From NCBI GenBank assembly GCA_036583965.1, contig JAZBQD010000034.1, positions 1,054,001 to 1,118,000 on the forward strand: a DNA stretch of 64,000 nt, in the 5' to 3' direction. Below are positions 1 to 12,685 of the stretch, piece by piece. The notes under the pieces were generated by a model, which made no database searches, was not told the DNA's origin, and saw nothing but the letters and a program-made list of their open reading frames with translations. Position 1 is the first letter of the stretch. Each line of letters starts with the position of its first letter. Source of the DNA: Prunella strophiata (taxonomy: Eukaryota; Chordata; Aves; Passeriformes; Prunellidae). Position numbers and translations under genes: made by a program.

Positions 1-3000
1 TTTAATTATCAGGGCCCATTCACAGAACCCTGTGTCTCTCCACCCCACCAATTTTTCTGTTTCTTGGGGCTTTCACATGGATGAATATGGGATTAAGAGT
101 GAGGCATTGTGATCTGAACTAAACGTGTTACTTAATGAACTGTATGAAATATTAAACCATGCCTGATATGAAGCATGGTGAATTCTGTAAGAAAGAATAT
201 ATTACACTTGGGGAGGACTGAAGATAATCAAATTTAATGAATGGATTTAGAATCAGGACACAGCAAGCTTAGAGGAGTTAAGTTTGGTTGATTGTGAGGC
301 TGAATTGTGTGACAGCCGTTCAGGGCAGGTTCTGCCATCGTGTGTTTTCTCCTGTTGTGAATGACATTATTGTATTTTTCCATTTAACATAAATCTATTT
401 TTCGGAAGGCTGCTTCCACCCGAATGGCATCAGCAGATCCCATTAATCATGGCGCTCTCAATCACTCAGAATTATTTAGAACCTCTTTTGTATGTCTCTG
501 GCACTTTCCCCATTTATGATTAATCTTAAACTAAACCAACTAAATAAATAAAACTGCAAGGATCCAAAGAGCATCCCTGTGAAGATCTTATTTAAGCAAG
601 ACACGTTGACAGCTTAGGAGGTTGGGAAGTTTCTGCTCCTGGAAGTTTCAGGAGGAGGAAAGAAGCTTTTTAGTCCAAAGAGGAGGCTGAGCTTGGAAAG
701 GAGCTGAAGCCCTGATCTTAGTGGGACCTTCTATATTTAGGGATTGATCCCCTTGGTCCCAGCCCATTCCATTTGGTCCTGAGCCTCTTCTACACCTACA
801 GGAGACACCTGAAGGGCTATGGTGGCCCTCTGCTGTGGGGTGCCAAGGATGGGGCATGGAGCAGGGGCTACTTTTGGGCTCTGCTCTGGGTTTCCTCACC
901 AGGGCTGGAAGCCAAACTGAGCCAACCTACTCAGGAAAAAAGAGACAACACCGCTGCTCTGGCATGTCTGTACCTCTCTGTTTCTCAGGTGACAATTGCT
1001 ATGGTAATGCCACCCCCTGCCACCTGTGAGGAGCCAGCTATGCCCCAACAGAACCATCCCTGCAGGTGCTTCTCTGGAAAAATCCAGGAAATCTCCAGCT
1101 GGACTCCTGGATGTGCAACAGGACTGCTGTTTCTGCAGCCAGAGCAGCAATGGTGAAAGGTGGAGGAATTTAAAGCTGGAATGGGCTGTGCACCAGACAG
1201 AGCCAAAATCCTACCTGGAGCTGGATAGAATTGGAAAGACTCAATTCCCAGTGTCACAGCCAGGGCATGCTGCAGTGAGCCAGATAACCATGTACAAGTT
1301 GGAGAGTCATTCCCTGATGGAAATCCCAGGTGTTTGATGAAGCATGCCAACAGCACATATCCATACTTTAAACCCCAATCCTACATCTTTGTATTATCTA
1401 GTGATAAATTTTTATTGCTGTTATCCACATCTTTATTTGGGGCTTACAAATATCATCCATGTGAGTCACAGCCACCAAGACTCTGAGTTTCCTGTCCCCC
1501 CAGCACGTTTCCCACCCCCTGCAGAACGTGGGGATGCTGTGTGCTCCTGCAGAGCTGCCCAAGGAGCCAGCTCAGCCCTGGCAAACAGCAGATTAAATCA
1601 TGTACTCACCAGATCTGGGGAACCAGGGCTAAAACAACGATCTGGTGTAGGGCAAACCCACAAGGATTGCTTTAAACGTGCAGCATGGGATGATCTCTGA
1701 GGAAGGGCAGCTGCTCTGCCTCCTTTCCCAGGGTGCAGCATCCCTCTGCTGCTCAGCTGGCTGTGGCTCTCACTAATAAACTAATTGATTCAGCTTGGCT
1801 GTCCAGAGGTCTGAGTAATTTCAATATTGAAGCTCAGCTGTAATTAATTCAGTCAATACAGTCAACACAATCAGGGGTGAGCAGGGACAGTGGTGTTCGA
1901 GTTCCTCATCCGGGCAGAGCGCAGAGAGGGAGACACTGCACAGCTCCAGGGGGGAGAAAATACCCCAGAAAAGCTTGGCCATGACACCAGGGACTCCTAT
2001 CTACCAAAAAAACATCCACAGGACCCCAAAGAACAGAGACACCCCTGCAGCCCAACTTGAACAATGAGCACATGCTTTGTTTGAAGTGGTAACTGTAGAG
2101 TTTGGAGGCAAAATAATTTAAAATTCAACAACTTAATAGCCCTGAAATGGGGGGAAAGGGCAAGTGCCCTTGTAGGGACCCTGCTCAGGCATACCCTGAT
2201 TGCCATGTTTTCTCCTGCCAGGTGCAGGGAATTGTCCCAGGAGCATAAGGCCACCCTGGGCATCCAGGAAGGCAGGGCAGGAGCTGAACGTGTGTCTGTC
2301 ATCTCTGGAATACAACCCATAAGCCAGGAAATGGATTTCCTGGAGCCTGGTGAAGCCCTGGGTGCTGGGCCTGTGGAACACCAGCATCACATCTTGGAGC
2401 AGCTCAGCATGGGGAGGAGGAAGGACTTTAGCCAGGAGACATAAAGGCAGCTAATAAATAGTGGAAGGCAGTGTTATTACTTTTTATCTTACAGAGTCAG
2501 ACCAGCTTATGAAAGCCAGGCTGGTGCAGAATGCTAATGGGGCAGCCTTGGCAGGATGGAGTTGTGGTTCCAGTCCCACACGAGAGGGAACCTCCCTCCC
2601 CCATTGTGCAGAGCTGTCTCTCCAGTGACTGCTCCTGCCCCAGAGCATGCCTGGCCACTGGGTAGAGCCTCTTCCCAGCTCCTTCCCTGGTTATTACTCC
2701 TCTGATAAATACCAAGGACAAGGGAGAGCCTCGAGAGGCCGGGACGGGTGGCTGGGACTGAGAGTGACATGTGCTGAGTGAGAAGTGGCTTGTCCTGCCC
2801 TGTGAAACCACCATGAGAGTGGCCAACAGCCACGGACTGGGAACCCCTCTGTGTGTTATCTCACCGTGGTGATGGATCTCTTTGGCTCATTAGACAGGGC
2901 AGAGGGTTTCTGGAGCCAAGGGTGGTGCCCACCATCGCAGGAGGTGGTGGTGCCTTGCCCCACCCTGGCTGGGCTAACATGTGCTGCACTGAGCCCTGTG

Positions 3001-5193
3001 CTGGGGTGCCAGCTCTGGGAGATGCCCAACATCCCTGGCAAGGGCAATGCACTCCAGTGATTAATGCTTCTTTTCTTGCTTAGATGAAGAGGAGCAAATG
3101 CAATAACAGAGGAAGTGCAACAGAGCAGCTGTGAGGAGGCATCAGGGAGGCTGGGAAGCAGAAAAAAGCAAACAATCAGGTGTTTGGCGTGAGAATGTTC
3201 CAAAGTTCCATGAAGCAACGGTAAAACATCAAAACATCAAAGGCTGCCTTGCAAAAACCTCCCTATCACTTTGACAGTCCCCTGCAAAGCTGTGGGTAAC
3301 AGCCCTCGCTGTGCTGGCACTGGAACATCAGCACCTTGGGGGTGTTTTGCTCAGAGTCTGGGCAGCAGAACAGCAGGAAAGGGCAGCAGATGTGTTCTGA
3401 CTTCAGTGCAGGATGGGGTCCTCGAGCCTTTAATCACACAGGCTGAGCTCAGATAATTCCCCAGACCTGCTTTTGACAAACCACTCTTCCAGTGTGCTAT
3501 TTACAGAGGGTAGAAGGCACTATATTAGGAACCTGCAGAGAGAAAAATACTTTGTTTATCCACACAGGAGGCACAGCTGATCCTCAGCAGCGTCACCGTG
3601 GCCCTGTGCTGGTGCTGGCTGAGGTGACACTCCTGTCACTGCAGAACCAGCCTGGCCCTACATGCTCAGAGCCACAGCACCAGCTCCTCCATGGCAGCAT
3701 CTCCCCACTGGTGCAAACTGGGGCTGTGAGTGGTGCTGGCAGGGATGGGGTCACACAGGGGTTTGCAGTGTCACTGCTGGCACTCAGGTGACCCATACAC
3801 ACAGCACAGTGCTGGCTCCTGGCTGTGACAGTCCCTGCCTCCCAGAGCCCTTCCCTGGCCCCAGGGATGTCCCAGGCTCCTGGCACTGATGCTCTCTCCC
3901 TCGGGACACAAGCTAATGCCAGCTGCAGGGACACTTGTCTGTCAGCCCAGAGGGATGGCAGGGCTCTATGGAAGCACCGTCACCCCCTGAGGGATTTTGC
4001 CTCCTTCCTTTGTATGCACAGCACACACAAGTCAGCAGGGCTATTTTTCTAATTATTAGATTTTATTGGAAATCAATAAGCAAATAAGATGATTTTTTGG
4101 TCCTAATACCTCTATAGCTCTTCTTGCAGGGCCCAGGTATTATCAAGCTCACTCTGAGACTCTTCCAGCATGGTGATGGATTGTCCCTGCCTAACTGTGC
4201 TCAGGCTGTTTGCTGGCACATGGGGGTGGATTAAGTAGTGAGGGGTTAACTCTGATGAGGAGATGAAGCCCGAGGTAATTATCCCCTGAGCTCTGCAGGA
4301 ATTGGGGTGCTGGGCTCTCTACAAGCCCCTTTGCCTGCTCAGAAGGACTCGTGAACATCTCTCACTCTGAGAGCCTGCCTCAATTGCCTCTCAATTTGAG
4401 CCCTGTCAACACAAGAGCTAAATGAAGAGTCATTTCTGTGAGAAGGAGTGCTGAGAGAGCCATGGGCACTCAGGTGGCTCATTGGTGAGGCCAGTGAGCT
4501 CTGCTGCATCTGTGGGCTCCAGCCCAGCACATCCCAGCACCTCGGCACAGCTGGGGAGAGGAAACGGAGGGCAAGCCCCTCTCCTCAGAGAGATGTTTTT
4601 CTAACTATTGGACCTACTGAAGATCAATAAGTGCACAGGGCAATTCTTCATCTTATTGTATTAGAGAACAATAACTGTACTTCAAATCTTCACAACTTAT
4701 TGGTGAAAGAATAAAAAAAAATACATATGCTAATGCTGCAAGTTTTAAAAGTCTAGCCTGTCTCTTTGCTGGAGCAGTAGAAGAAAACACTGAAATAGAA
4801 GTAATTAGGGAAGGAGGGAATCATGGGCAGCCTCAGCACAGCAAAACCCATGAGAAGGTGCTTGCCCTGCTGTTCCACTCCTCTGGGGCTTGCTCCTGCT
4901 CACCCTGGCTACCTAGGGAGTGCCAAGTCCTTGGATTGGGAACACGATTTACAAAGAGACCTTGTGGAAAGGGAAAAAAAAAAAGAAGGAAAAAAAGGCT
5001 GGGCTGATTTAAAGAAACCTGGAGTGAATAAATTAGTGGGGGAGCGGAAACGAGGAGATGGAATTACACAGGAGTGTTACATAAAAGCAGCTGACGTCTG
5101 ACTCCTGCAATTAATCCAAATTGGGCTGAGCCTGGGCTTTGGGGAGGAACAACTGGTGGGTGGTGGTGAAAGGCAGAATGAGCAGTCATGCAC
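1..5193. other. Unique noncoding sequence, no gene recognised
   Basis: No open frame in this stretch resembles a known family, and none exceeds about 127 codons. The first 620 bases are AT-rich; the part near 380-560 contains several TAAT/ATTA cores and looks less repetitive than its surroundings. 4,973-4,999 has short A-rich runs. No interspersed repeat that I can name. Confidence 0.6.
380..560. other. AT-rich segment, possible conserved noncoding element
   Basis: Contains clustered homeodomain-type cores (ATTAAT, TTAATC, TTATGATTAAT) in complex, non-repetitive sequence. Conservation cannot be judged from one genome, so this is only a suggestion from composition and motif density. Confidence 0.2.
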
Positions 5194-5317
5194 TGAGCTG
5201 AGGGTGGTGCACGGCTGTGCTCCCTGCTAGGCCTGGCTTTAGTGAGCAGCTGAGCTGAGGGTGGTGCACGGCTGTGATCCCTGCTAGGCCTGGCTTTAGT
5301 GAGCAGCTGAGCTGAGG
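5194..5317. repeat. 57-bp tandem pair plus partial third unit
   Basis: The unit starting 'tgagctgagggtggtgcacg' occurs at 5,194 and 5,251, differing by one base (ctgtgctcc versus ctgtgatcc), and its first 10 bases start again at 5,308. The period is exactly 57. Unrelated in sequence to the 56/57-bp array near 27.7 kb. Confidence 0.95.
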
Positions 5318-8300
5318 CTCTGAAAGGATATACCAGGGGAACTCCTCAGTGTTAGGGAGGCTGGAAGGATGGAGAGAGGGGCATGGGCAGAGCAGGAACA
5401 TGGAGAGGAGAGGTGCTTGTAACTCTCTGTTGGCTCCTTGGCTCACAGGCAGCCTTTGCGCTGTTCCCCCAAAATCTGGAGTAGGCAGAGCCTGAGGGTG
5501 ACCTCAGGGTTTGACCTGGGGCTGGAAGGACCTCCTGGGTCACTGAACCCATGCCCTGCTCTCACGGGCATCGCCTGTGCCAGTGGCACCTCCTGGGGAA
5601 AGGAGCCCAGCGAGCCATGGCTCTCCTGGCCATCAGCACTGAGACAGAGAACAGGGAGTGACCCTCAGCTGCAGCTCCTATGACCTGGAAAAAGCTGTGG
5701 GAAAGGGAGATGAGGTTATTGCACCATGCAGCTCAGAGCCAAGGACACTGATAAATCCCAAGGAGCCTTGTCACCTCAGAGCACCAACACTGGTGGTGGC
5801 CTCGCTCCTCTTTAGCTCTGGGGCTCGGGGAAGGGGCTCAGGGGCACAGCAGGGTCCTGGCACAAGCAGAAGCATTCTGTGGATCTCAGGCACCCAGGGG
5901 CTTCCCCTACTCCAACAGGTTTCCCATGGTGACTCCCTGTTCTACAGGCACTTGATCCACACCCATGGGATGGCTCCCACTGAACCTAACACTGCCAATC
6001 CTGCTCATTCCTGTTCCTAAAGCACCCAGCTTCATCCCAATCTCCAGTCCTCCAAGTGCTCTGACCTTTGGGTGGCCTCTGCTCCCCAGGGCAGAACCAT
6101 ACCCAAAACCTGCCCCTTCCCTTGAGCTGGAGACAGAAACAGGCACGAGATGATTCTGATACTGAGAAGTTTTGTGCAGGGACAGCTGAATTTGGGCTGA
6201 ACCCAAAGCTTGTGAGCAGAGCCCTGTGGACTCCAGCAGCCCCTGGGCTGGTGCTCCAGCCGAGCTCTGAATTCAGGACAGCACTCCTGCCATTGGAGGA
6301 ATCTTCTGCAGTCTTTGTGTTTGATAATCTGAGATCTGTGGGAGTCTCTACTTCATAATCCATATATCTTGTGACCCTCTGGAAGCCTGACAACTATTTC
6401 ATGCTCGGATGGCTCCTTGCTCATCTTCGTCTGTGCACGAGGAGCGTGTCCTGACTGGCACAGGAGTAGCTCATATTTCCATCACGTCCAGACAGTGATT
6501 AAATGTCTCCAGCCAAGCACAGGGCAACTTTAACTGGGTTTATTCTCTGGGGTCTGGGAGGGCTGGGAATGAGGCCAGAGAAAGGTGCAGAAGACCCCAG
6601 CCCAGGCAGAAGCTGGAAAACAATGCTTAGAGACAGATCTGGCATCTGCAGCAAATCTCACCAGAGATTCGGAGCCTGCTGGGAAGCAGAGGCTGTGTGA
6701 AAATCAGGATTGTCCCAGGTCCCTGGGCTGTCAGGGTCCCTTATGGGTGGCCAGGCCAGAGCAAGAGGTCTCTGAGCCTCCTGCACCCCTCCTCAACCTG
6801 TGATGCCTCCTGGGGGGGGGGGGTTTAATCAGGATGAGGAGGGAAACCGAGGCACAGCTGGGTCCATTTGCTTTCCTTAAGTTATTCCTGGTCTGACTGT
6901 GCAATATAAAGCTCCCATGGCTCCACCCTGCTCCTGGCACTGTACCCTAGCAGAATCCTGGTCCCACCATCCAGCACCACCCCACCAGGTCCTGCAGCTC
7001 TCCAGGCTCAGCGGGGCTTGGAGCAGTGCCCAGGCAGGAGCCAAGGCAGGTTTGGCTCTGCAGGTCCAAAGCTCTGGACACAAATAAAACCTGCTAATAG
7101 AAAAATGGTACAAAGGGAGCCGTGCTCTCGGGGCCAGGCTGGGAGTGAGAGCAGTAAATTGGAGGATAAAGCAGTGGCTGCTGGTCAGCCTCGATTTCAC
7201 CCTTTCAAGCTGCAGTAAAGAGGAAATGCTTTTTTCCCCAGATTTGTGCTATCATCACTAAACCCTGGGTATGTAGAGAGTGTATTTCATGTCCTCATGG
7301 GCTTTGCAGTCAATTGAATGCTTCTAATGCTGTCCTTCCCTGCTTTCCTTGCTCTGAATGCTAAGGCACGCTCTTCCCTGGGACTGGGGGCCAGGCACGC
7401 TGCCACTGGGATGGGCAACTGAGCAGGCACCAAAGGCTTGGGAGTCAAGCATTTAAAGTGAAATTATGGCTCTGGGCCCCCTTTTACTCCTGATTTCCTG
7501 ATTTTATCCCGAGTCTTTGTTCCTCAGGGACTGTTGGCACCCTGAGGCACCGGTATCAGAGGCACAGCCCAAGAGGAGAGAGCAGCCTTCCCCCAGGATG
7601 ATGGGATGGGGTGCAGAGAAACCTTAGCACGTCACTTGGAAGCATGCAGGAACATTCTGGCTGTGCATGGTGTTCTGCAAACACAGCCTTGTGAACCAGC
7701 AGTGCAGCACCAGCAGATAAAACCAAACCGTACTTCAGTATTTTCACAGTTTTCAAGGCAGCCCCAGCTTAGCTGGCAGGGGATCTAACAAGGGTCACAG
7801 AGAATCACAGAAACAGCCCAGCAGGAAAAATTCATTTTCCCATCCAGTGTATGTCTGGATTTGTGGGAGTGGGCATGAACACACCCCACATTCTGCTGCT
7901 ACAACCCCAGCCCTGTGGCCCAGCTCTGGATGCATTTGCAAAGACAAAGGAAATCAAGGGAGAGTAATGCCAGGAATACACTCATATGGGAATTTTAAAA
8001 AGGCCTGTCTCATTTTCCCACCTGCCAGCCCTGCTCTGAAATTCTCTTTATTCTGGTAGCTCAATTTTTTTCCTTGCTTTTACAAGAACAACATGGTGAA
8101 GTTCAGTCTGAGGAGCCCCCTGAGGTCTCCCACACCCTTGGGTGTCCACAAGCAGCTGGACTCTTCTTGTAGGGAGGTCTGGTGGTGTGGGAGATGGAGA
8201 TGAGACTCCAAAGCCCTTATTGATCCACCTTTCTCCATCCACCTCCTCCATCCAGACCTTCCCAGCCTCTTTTCCATCCTCCACCCAGATCTTCCTGCTG

Positions 8301-11300
8301 TCCTCCCCAGAGGTCAGAGTTTGTCCAAGGACTTTGGTGTTGGCCATTGGCCTTGGAAGAGCTGTTTTCCTGGGAAAATGAAGCATCACGTTGGCTCCAT
8401 ACACATGTCTGGTAGAACCATGAAATATTGCAGAAGATTGAGATTTATCAGTTTGGACAGATTGGCCCCTTTTGCTGGGCCTATAAAAGCTCTGAATGAT
8501 GCCATCCATCATGGGCTGGACAGCAGCAGCTCTGACTGAGGACCAGGCAATTTTGCATCGCTGGGGCCAAGTGCCAATTCCTTAAGTAATCCCAGGTTTC
8601 ATTACAGAGGCAGCCTGAGGAGGGCAAAGCTTTGAATTTTTTTTTAAAGTCAGCTGCAGGACACTTGCAAGTTACGATGGAATTGATGGTGATGACTCGT
8701 TAAAATTAATTATAGCCATAATTAGGAATATTCAGGAAGAAAACTGCAGGAAAATGATCCATGGAAGAATATTTTCGATAGTAATATTTTAAAATGCAGC
8801 AAAAAAATTTGCAGCTGCTTTATTAATTTAAATAATAAGCCTTTTATTTTTCTTGCACGGCTTCGGAGGGTTTCTAATGGAGGGGGCTGCTAGATGAGGC
8901 ATTTCAGAGGAAATCAAATAACCTCATAAATAAATGAGTTTTCCTTTTTTTCAGGGCATAACTGTATTCATTACAATATTCATAGAGTGTCACATTATGG
9001 GGGGAAAAGAGCCTGGAGGCTCCTCCTGCATCCTAAGGACAAACTTCTCCTTCTGAGGAGCTGCCAGGTCCTCACCATGACCTCATCCTGCCTGTGCCTG
9101 CAGCAGGGCAGCTCCTGCAAAACCCTGCCCTTGGACACAGGGACACAGGGACACCCCCAGAGCCCCCACACCAAGAGGTACAGGAATTTTAGTCGTAGCT
9201 AGATTTTTCACCAGTGGATTTTCAACAGAAAGAGCCCTGCTTTTCTATTCTGCACATTCCTCTACTCAACAGCCCAATTTCCTCCTGACAAAGAAATTCA
9301 TTAGGAAACTTTCAAGTCGATCCCAACCATGGCAGCGAGTTGAAATTGCTCAAATCATCTCCAGAAAACCTTCTTACAATACATCCATCTCCGTCTGCCT
9401 CTGCATCCCCTGGTGACTGAGTCGAACTCATAATGACCCACGAGCCTCCTGCCTGTTTAGTCCAGCTCTGGCACTCCCCATACCTGTCACAGCAGAAATA
9501 TATTCTCCCAAATTTATTTCCAGGCAGTATTTCTGTCCTCAGGTTGTTTCTCTCAGCCACTCTCTTTCCTATCACAATGTGATAATTGTAGGGAGATTTT
9601 GCAAAGCTGAAGAAACCTTTTCCCAATATTCCTGTTCCTGTGCAAAGCAGGCAGGTGGAGGAAAGGAGGAATTGGAGCAGAGCACTGCACTGCTCTGGAG
9701 GGTCAGGTGATGTCCTACAGGATGTGGAGAAGCAGATCCAGCACAGCCATGAGGATGAGGAGCTGGAGCTGGCCTTGCTCAAACTGTGCTCCCCAAAAGG
9801 CTGCGCTGTGGCTCATTAGCCAAAGAAAGGGCTAATTTTAGACTGGGCAATTAAAAAGCATTGTTTTATCTTCCTGTGCTAAACCAGCCAGTCACCATCT
9901 TTGGGTAAACCAGCAGTTAAATGAGGGGCTGACAGGGAGTTTTAATAAGGAAAGACAATGGCATCATTATTTTGGGATTTATCTTCCTGAGACAGGATTG
10001 TCCTCATTATTCAGGAGCAGTGTACCCAAAAGCCACTAATAAGGCTCCCTCCCAGCATGGAGATAAATCCCAAACCTTTCAGAGACTTTTGAATGTAAAT
10101 GCTCTGTGGCATTCAAAGTGCCCTTTGATTCCAGCAGGCTCATCCCTGGTGCCAGCACTGCTGGTCCTGCTGGAGGCTACACGGGCTTTGGAGTCTTCAT
10201 GGGCCAGGACAGGGAATGAGGTTTTGCTGGAACAAGGGGGCCTGGCTCCTACAGCACAGAGACATTTGGGTCAGCTCAGGAGGGAGCTGCAAAGTCCCAC
10301 CTGCATGGGACTCAGCCCCCAAATTGCCAGTGGCCGTGGTGGCCACAGCTGGGATCAAACACCTGCAGGGACCCAGATCATCTCTGTGGGACACACAGGC
10401 TCTCAGCTTGATGCAGATCAAGGGTAATTGGCAAACTGTTTTCTAAAATGCAGCAAGGAAGGGATTGGAGAGCTTCAAGCAGGGCAGAGGAGTTTGTAGG
10501 TGGTAAAGGGGCCGGTGTGCCCTGTGCTCTGCAGGGAGCTGATGGTGGCAGGAGCCTGGGGATGGCAGCTCAGCTCTTCAGTGCTTTGTGGCACAATTAA
10601 ATTGCAGCCACCAAAAGAACTCCTTCCCTTCCACCATGCAGGAAACTCTGTGCTTCAAAAAGTACATCAGATGCTTTCTGGTTTAATTCTACAAAATAAC
10701 AGGGTGAGTATAATATCCATCCATGGGTGGGAAGGCCACGTTGTTTCAATTGCTGTGCTCTCACCTTTAACATGCTCAAATGAAGAAAAATTCCTGATAA
10801 AAGCCATAACTGTTGGCATAGATTTGGAAAGGCAAATCAGCTCAGCAGCAAGGTGAGAAACACGAATTTGTGGCTCTGCATTTCAAAGGGTTTGGGGTGT
10901 AGAAGCAGCCTGGGGCTGGCTCCTGGTGTCCCTGCCCCAACAGCAGCCAGCTTTTCTGTGGGTCAGTAAGACTGGGGTGCAACTCAGCAGAAAGGATGGG
11001 GTGCCCACTTCCCAACCTCCTGCTGCAAACCCAATTCCCTCAACAGCACCAAGGCTGCCACACCCCAGTGCTGTGGCACAGCCCATTCCACCCACCCAGG
11101 CTGCTGTCCACCAGAGCTGCTGGTACAGGACAGCTGGAGGAGAGCAGCCCATAAGGGTCTTTTTAAAGTGGAAGTGAAACCATGAAACATCTTTCAATGC
11201 AGGGACTGGAGAGCTCATAAAGGGGGTGTCCTGCCCTGCCACCAGGGAGGCAAACCCAGAGCATGTGCAGAGTGGGAAAGGCTGGAGAATCTCTCATCAA

Positions 11301-12587
11301 GCTGAGGTCAGGGTCATTTTTAATAAGAAAAAGACATTTACTGAGGGCTTTAGGATGACTGTTGTGACAGACCCACAGGGAGGCACATGGGGTGAGGTGG
11401 GAGATGAGCTGGAGGCCGATACTGATGAGATTATTTTCATTGCTGGAGCCTTTGTGGAGAGCAATGCTGCCCAAGCAGCCTGATGCTGATGAAGGGATTT
11501 CTATTGTGGTAGCTGGGGCACTTTTCTGGGCTTTGAGAGTTCAGAGTGCCACAAATTTGATGACAAAAACTCCCTAGCCAGTATCCCTGCTGCTTTCTCC
11601 CATGGCAAACAGCCCTGGCACACCATGGCTGTCAGACTGCAAGTGCTGGGTGCCAGGTGCCCATGTCACAGCTCCTTTGGGCTCTGCATCACCCACATTC
11701 ATCCAGTAATTAAACCCCATGGTTCATTTATCCAATGCTGCCTTGGGATCTCCCCTGGAGCAGCAGAGAAGCAAACAGCAACCAGCCCCAGCCCTTGCAT
11801 CCCACTGCCCAGTGCCCTGGGCTAGGCAGCACTGTGCTCTCTCCTCCAAACTATTTGTCTTAACAAACCCATTTAATGAGTGCTGCTTTCTATTTCACCT
11901 TTCAGGAATGAAAACCTCTTAAATAAATATTTAATGGCTCCTGTTGGGTGTAGGGTTGTGATGGGGCTGGCAGGCACAGGGAGCCACACACCCACAGATA
12001 AAACCTCCAGCAGAACGAGGACTCTTGTTTTATTGTGCCCGATGTTATAAAGATTGACTCTCCTATTAGAGCTTCCTGGAGGATTTCTCTGGGATAAAAT
12101 CTCCAGCTAGCAGAATTTAATCAGTCAGGGATGAGAAATAGATTTCAGGTGGCACCAGCTTTTAAATAGGTGTAATGTTGTTTCTGCAAACGTGGTGCCT
12201 GCTCTGCTAATAAAGCACCCTGCAGACACCACCTGCCAGTCCTGACCATGAAATGGGCACAGAGGGCTGTGGTGCCCACCCTGAGGGGCTGTGAGTGTGC
12301 TGGTCCATCCTCCATCCCCTATGGACCTCAGAGAAGCTCTCCAGCCCAGGGACAGCAGAGCAAATTAACAAGGAGCTAATTAACAGGAGGCTGGCACTGT
12401 GTGGGCTTCAGGCACAGCAGGTTTGGTCAGGAGAACAGCTTTATTTAAGGGTAAAACCACGGGGCTGGGTTGGGATGGTTTGCTCCATCCTCAGCTCTGG
12501 GATTTGGAGGGGAACAACCCCTCACCTGCCCCCACTGCCAGAGAGAGGTTTTGGGTATGGTGTGATCCCAAAAGCACAACCCAAAAA
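5318..12587. other. Unique noncoding sequence, no gene recognised
   Basis: No supported gene or named repeat. Minor features: a 12-G run at 6,812-6,823, a 3-unit 'ggacaca' type short repeat near 9,133-9,154, and an AT-rich stretch at about 8,640-8,990. The longest minus-strand frame (9,312-9,782, 156 codons) begins with a serine run encoded by a gctcct-like tract and shows no recognisable domain. Confidence 0.6.
8640..8990. other. AT-rich segment, possible conserved noncoding element
   Basis: About 350 bases clearly more AT-rich than the neighbours, with several TAATTA/ATTAAT cores (for example near 8,705-8,725 and 8,820-8,840) and no tandem structure. Suggestive of an enhancer-like element only by composition. 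Confidence 0.2.
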
Positions 12588-12685
12588 AGGGAAGGGAAGG
12601 GAAGGGAAGGGAAGGGAAGGGAAGGGAAGGGAAGGGAAGGGAAGGGAAGGGAAGGGAAGGGAAGGGAAGGGAAGGGAAGGGAAGG
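12588..12685. repeat. (GGGAA)n pentanucleotide microsatellite
   Basis: About 19-20 perfect units of GGGAA follow a short A run. Being strand-asymmetric purine, it is open in most frames, giving lysine/glutamate/glycine repeats on one strand and proline/serine/leucine/phenylalanine repeats on the other. Those frames are artefacts of the repeat. Confidence 0.98.

Noticed and set aside
9312..9782. 156-codon minus-strand frame considered as an exon
   Set aside because: Starts with a low-complexity serine stretch, shows no domain and has no convincing splice sites; length is within chance for this composition.
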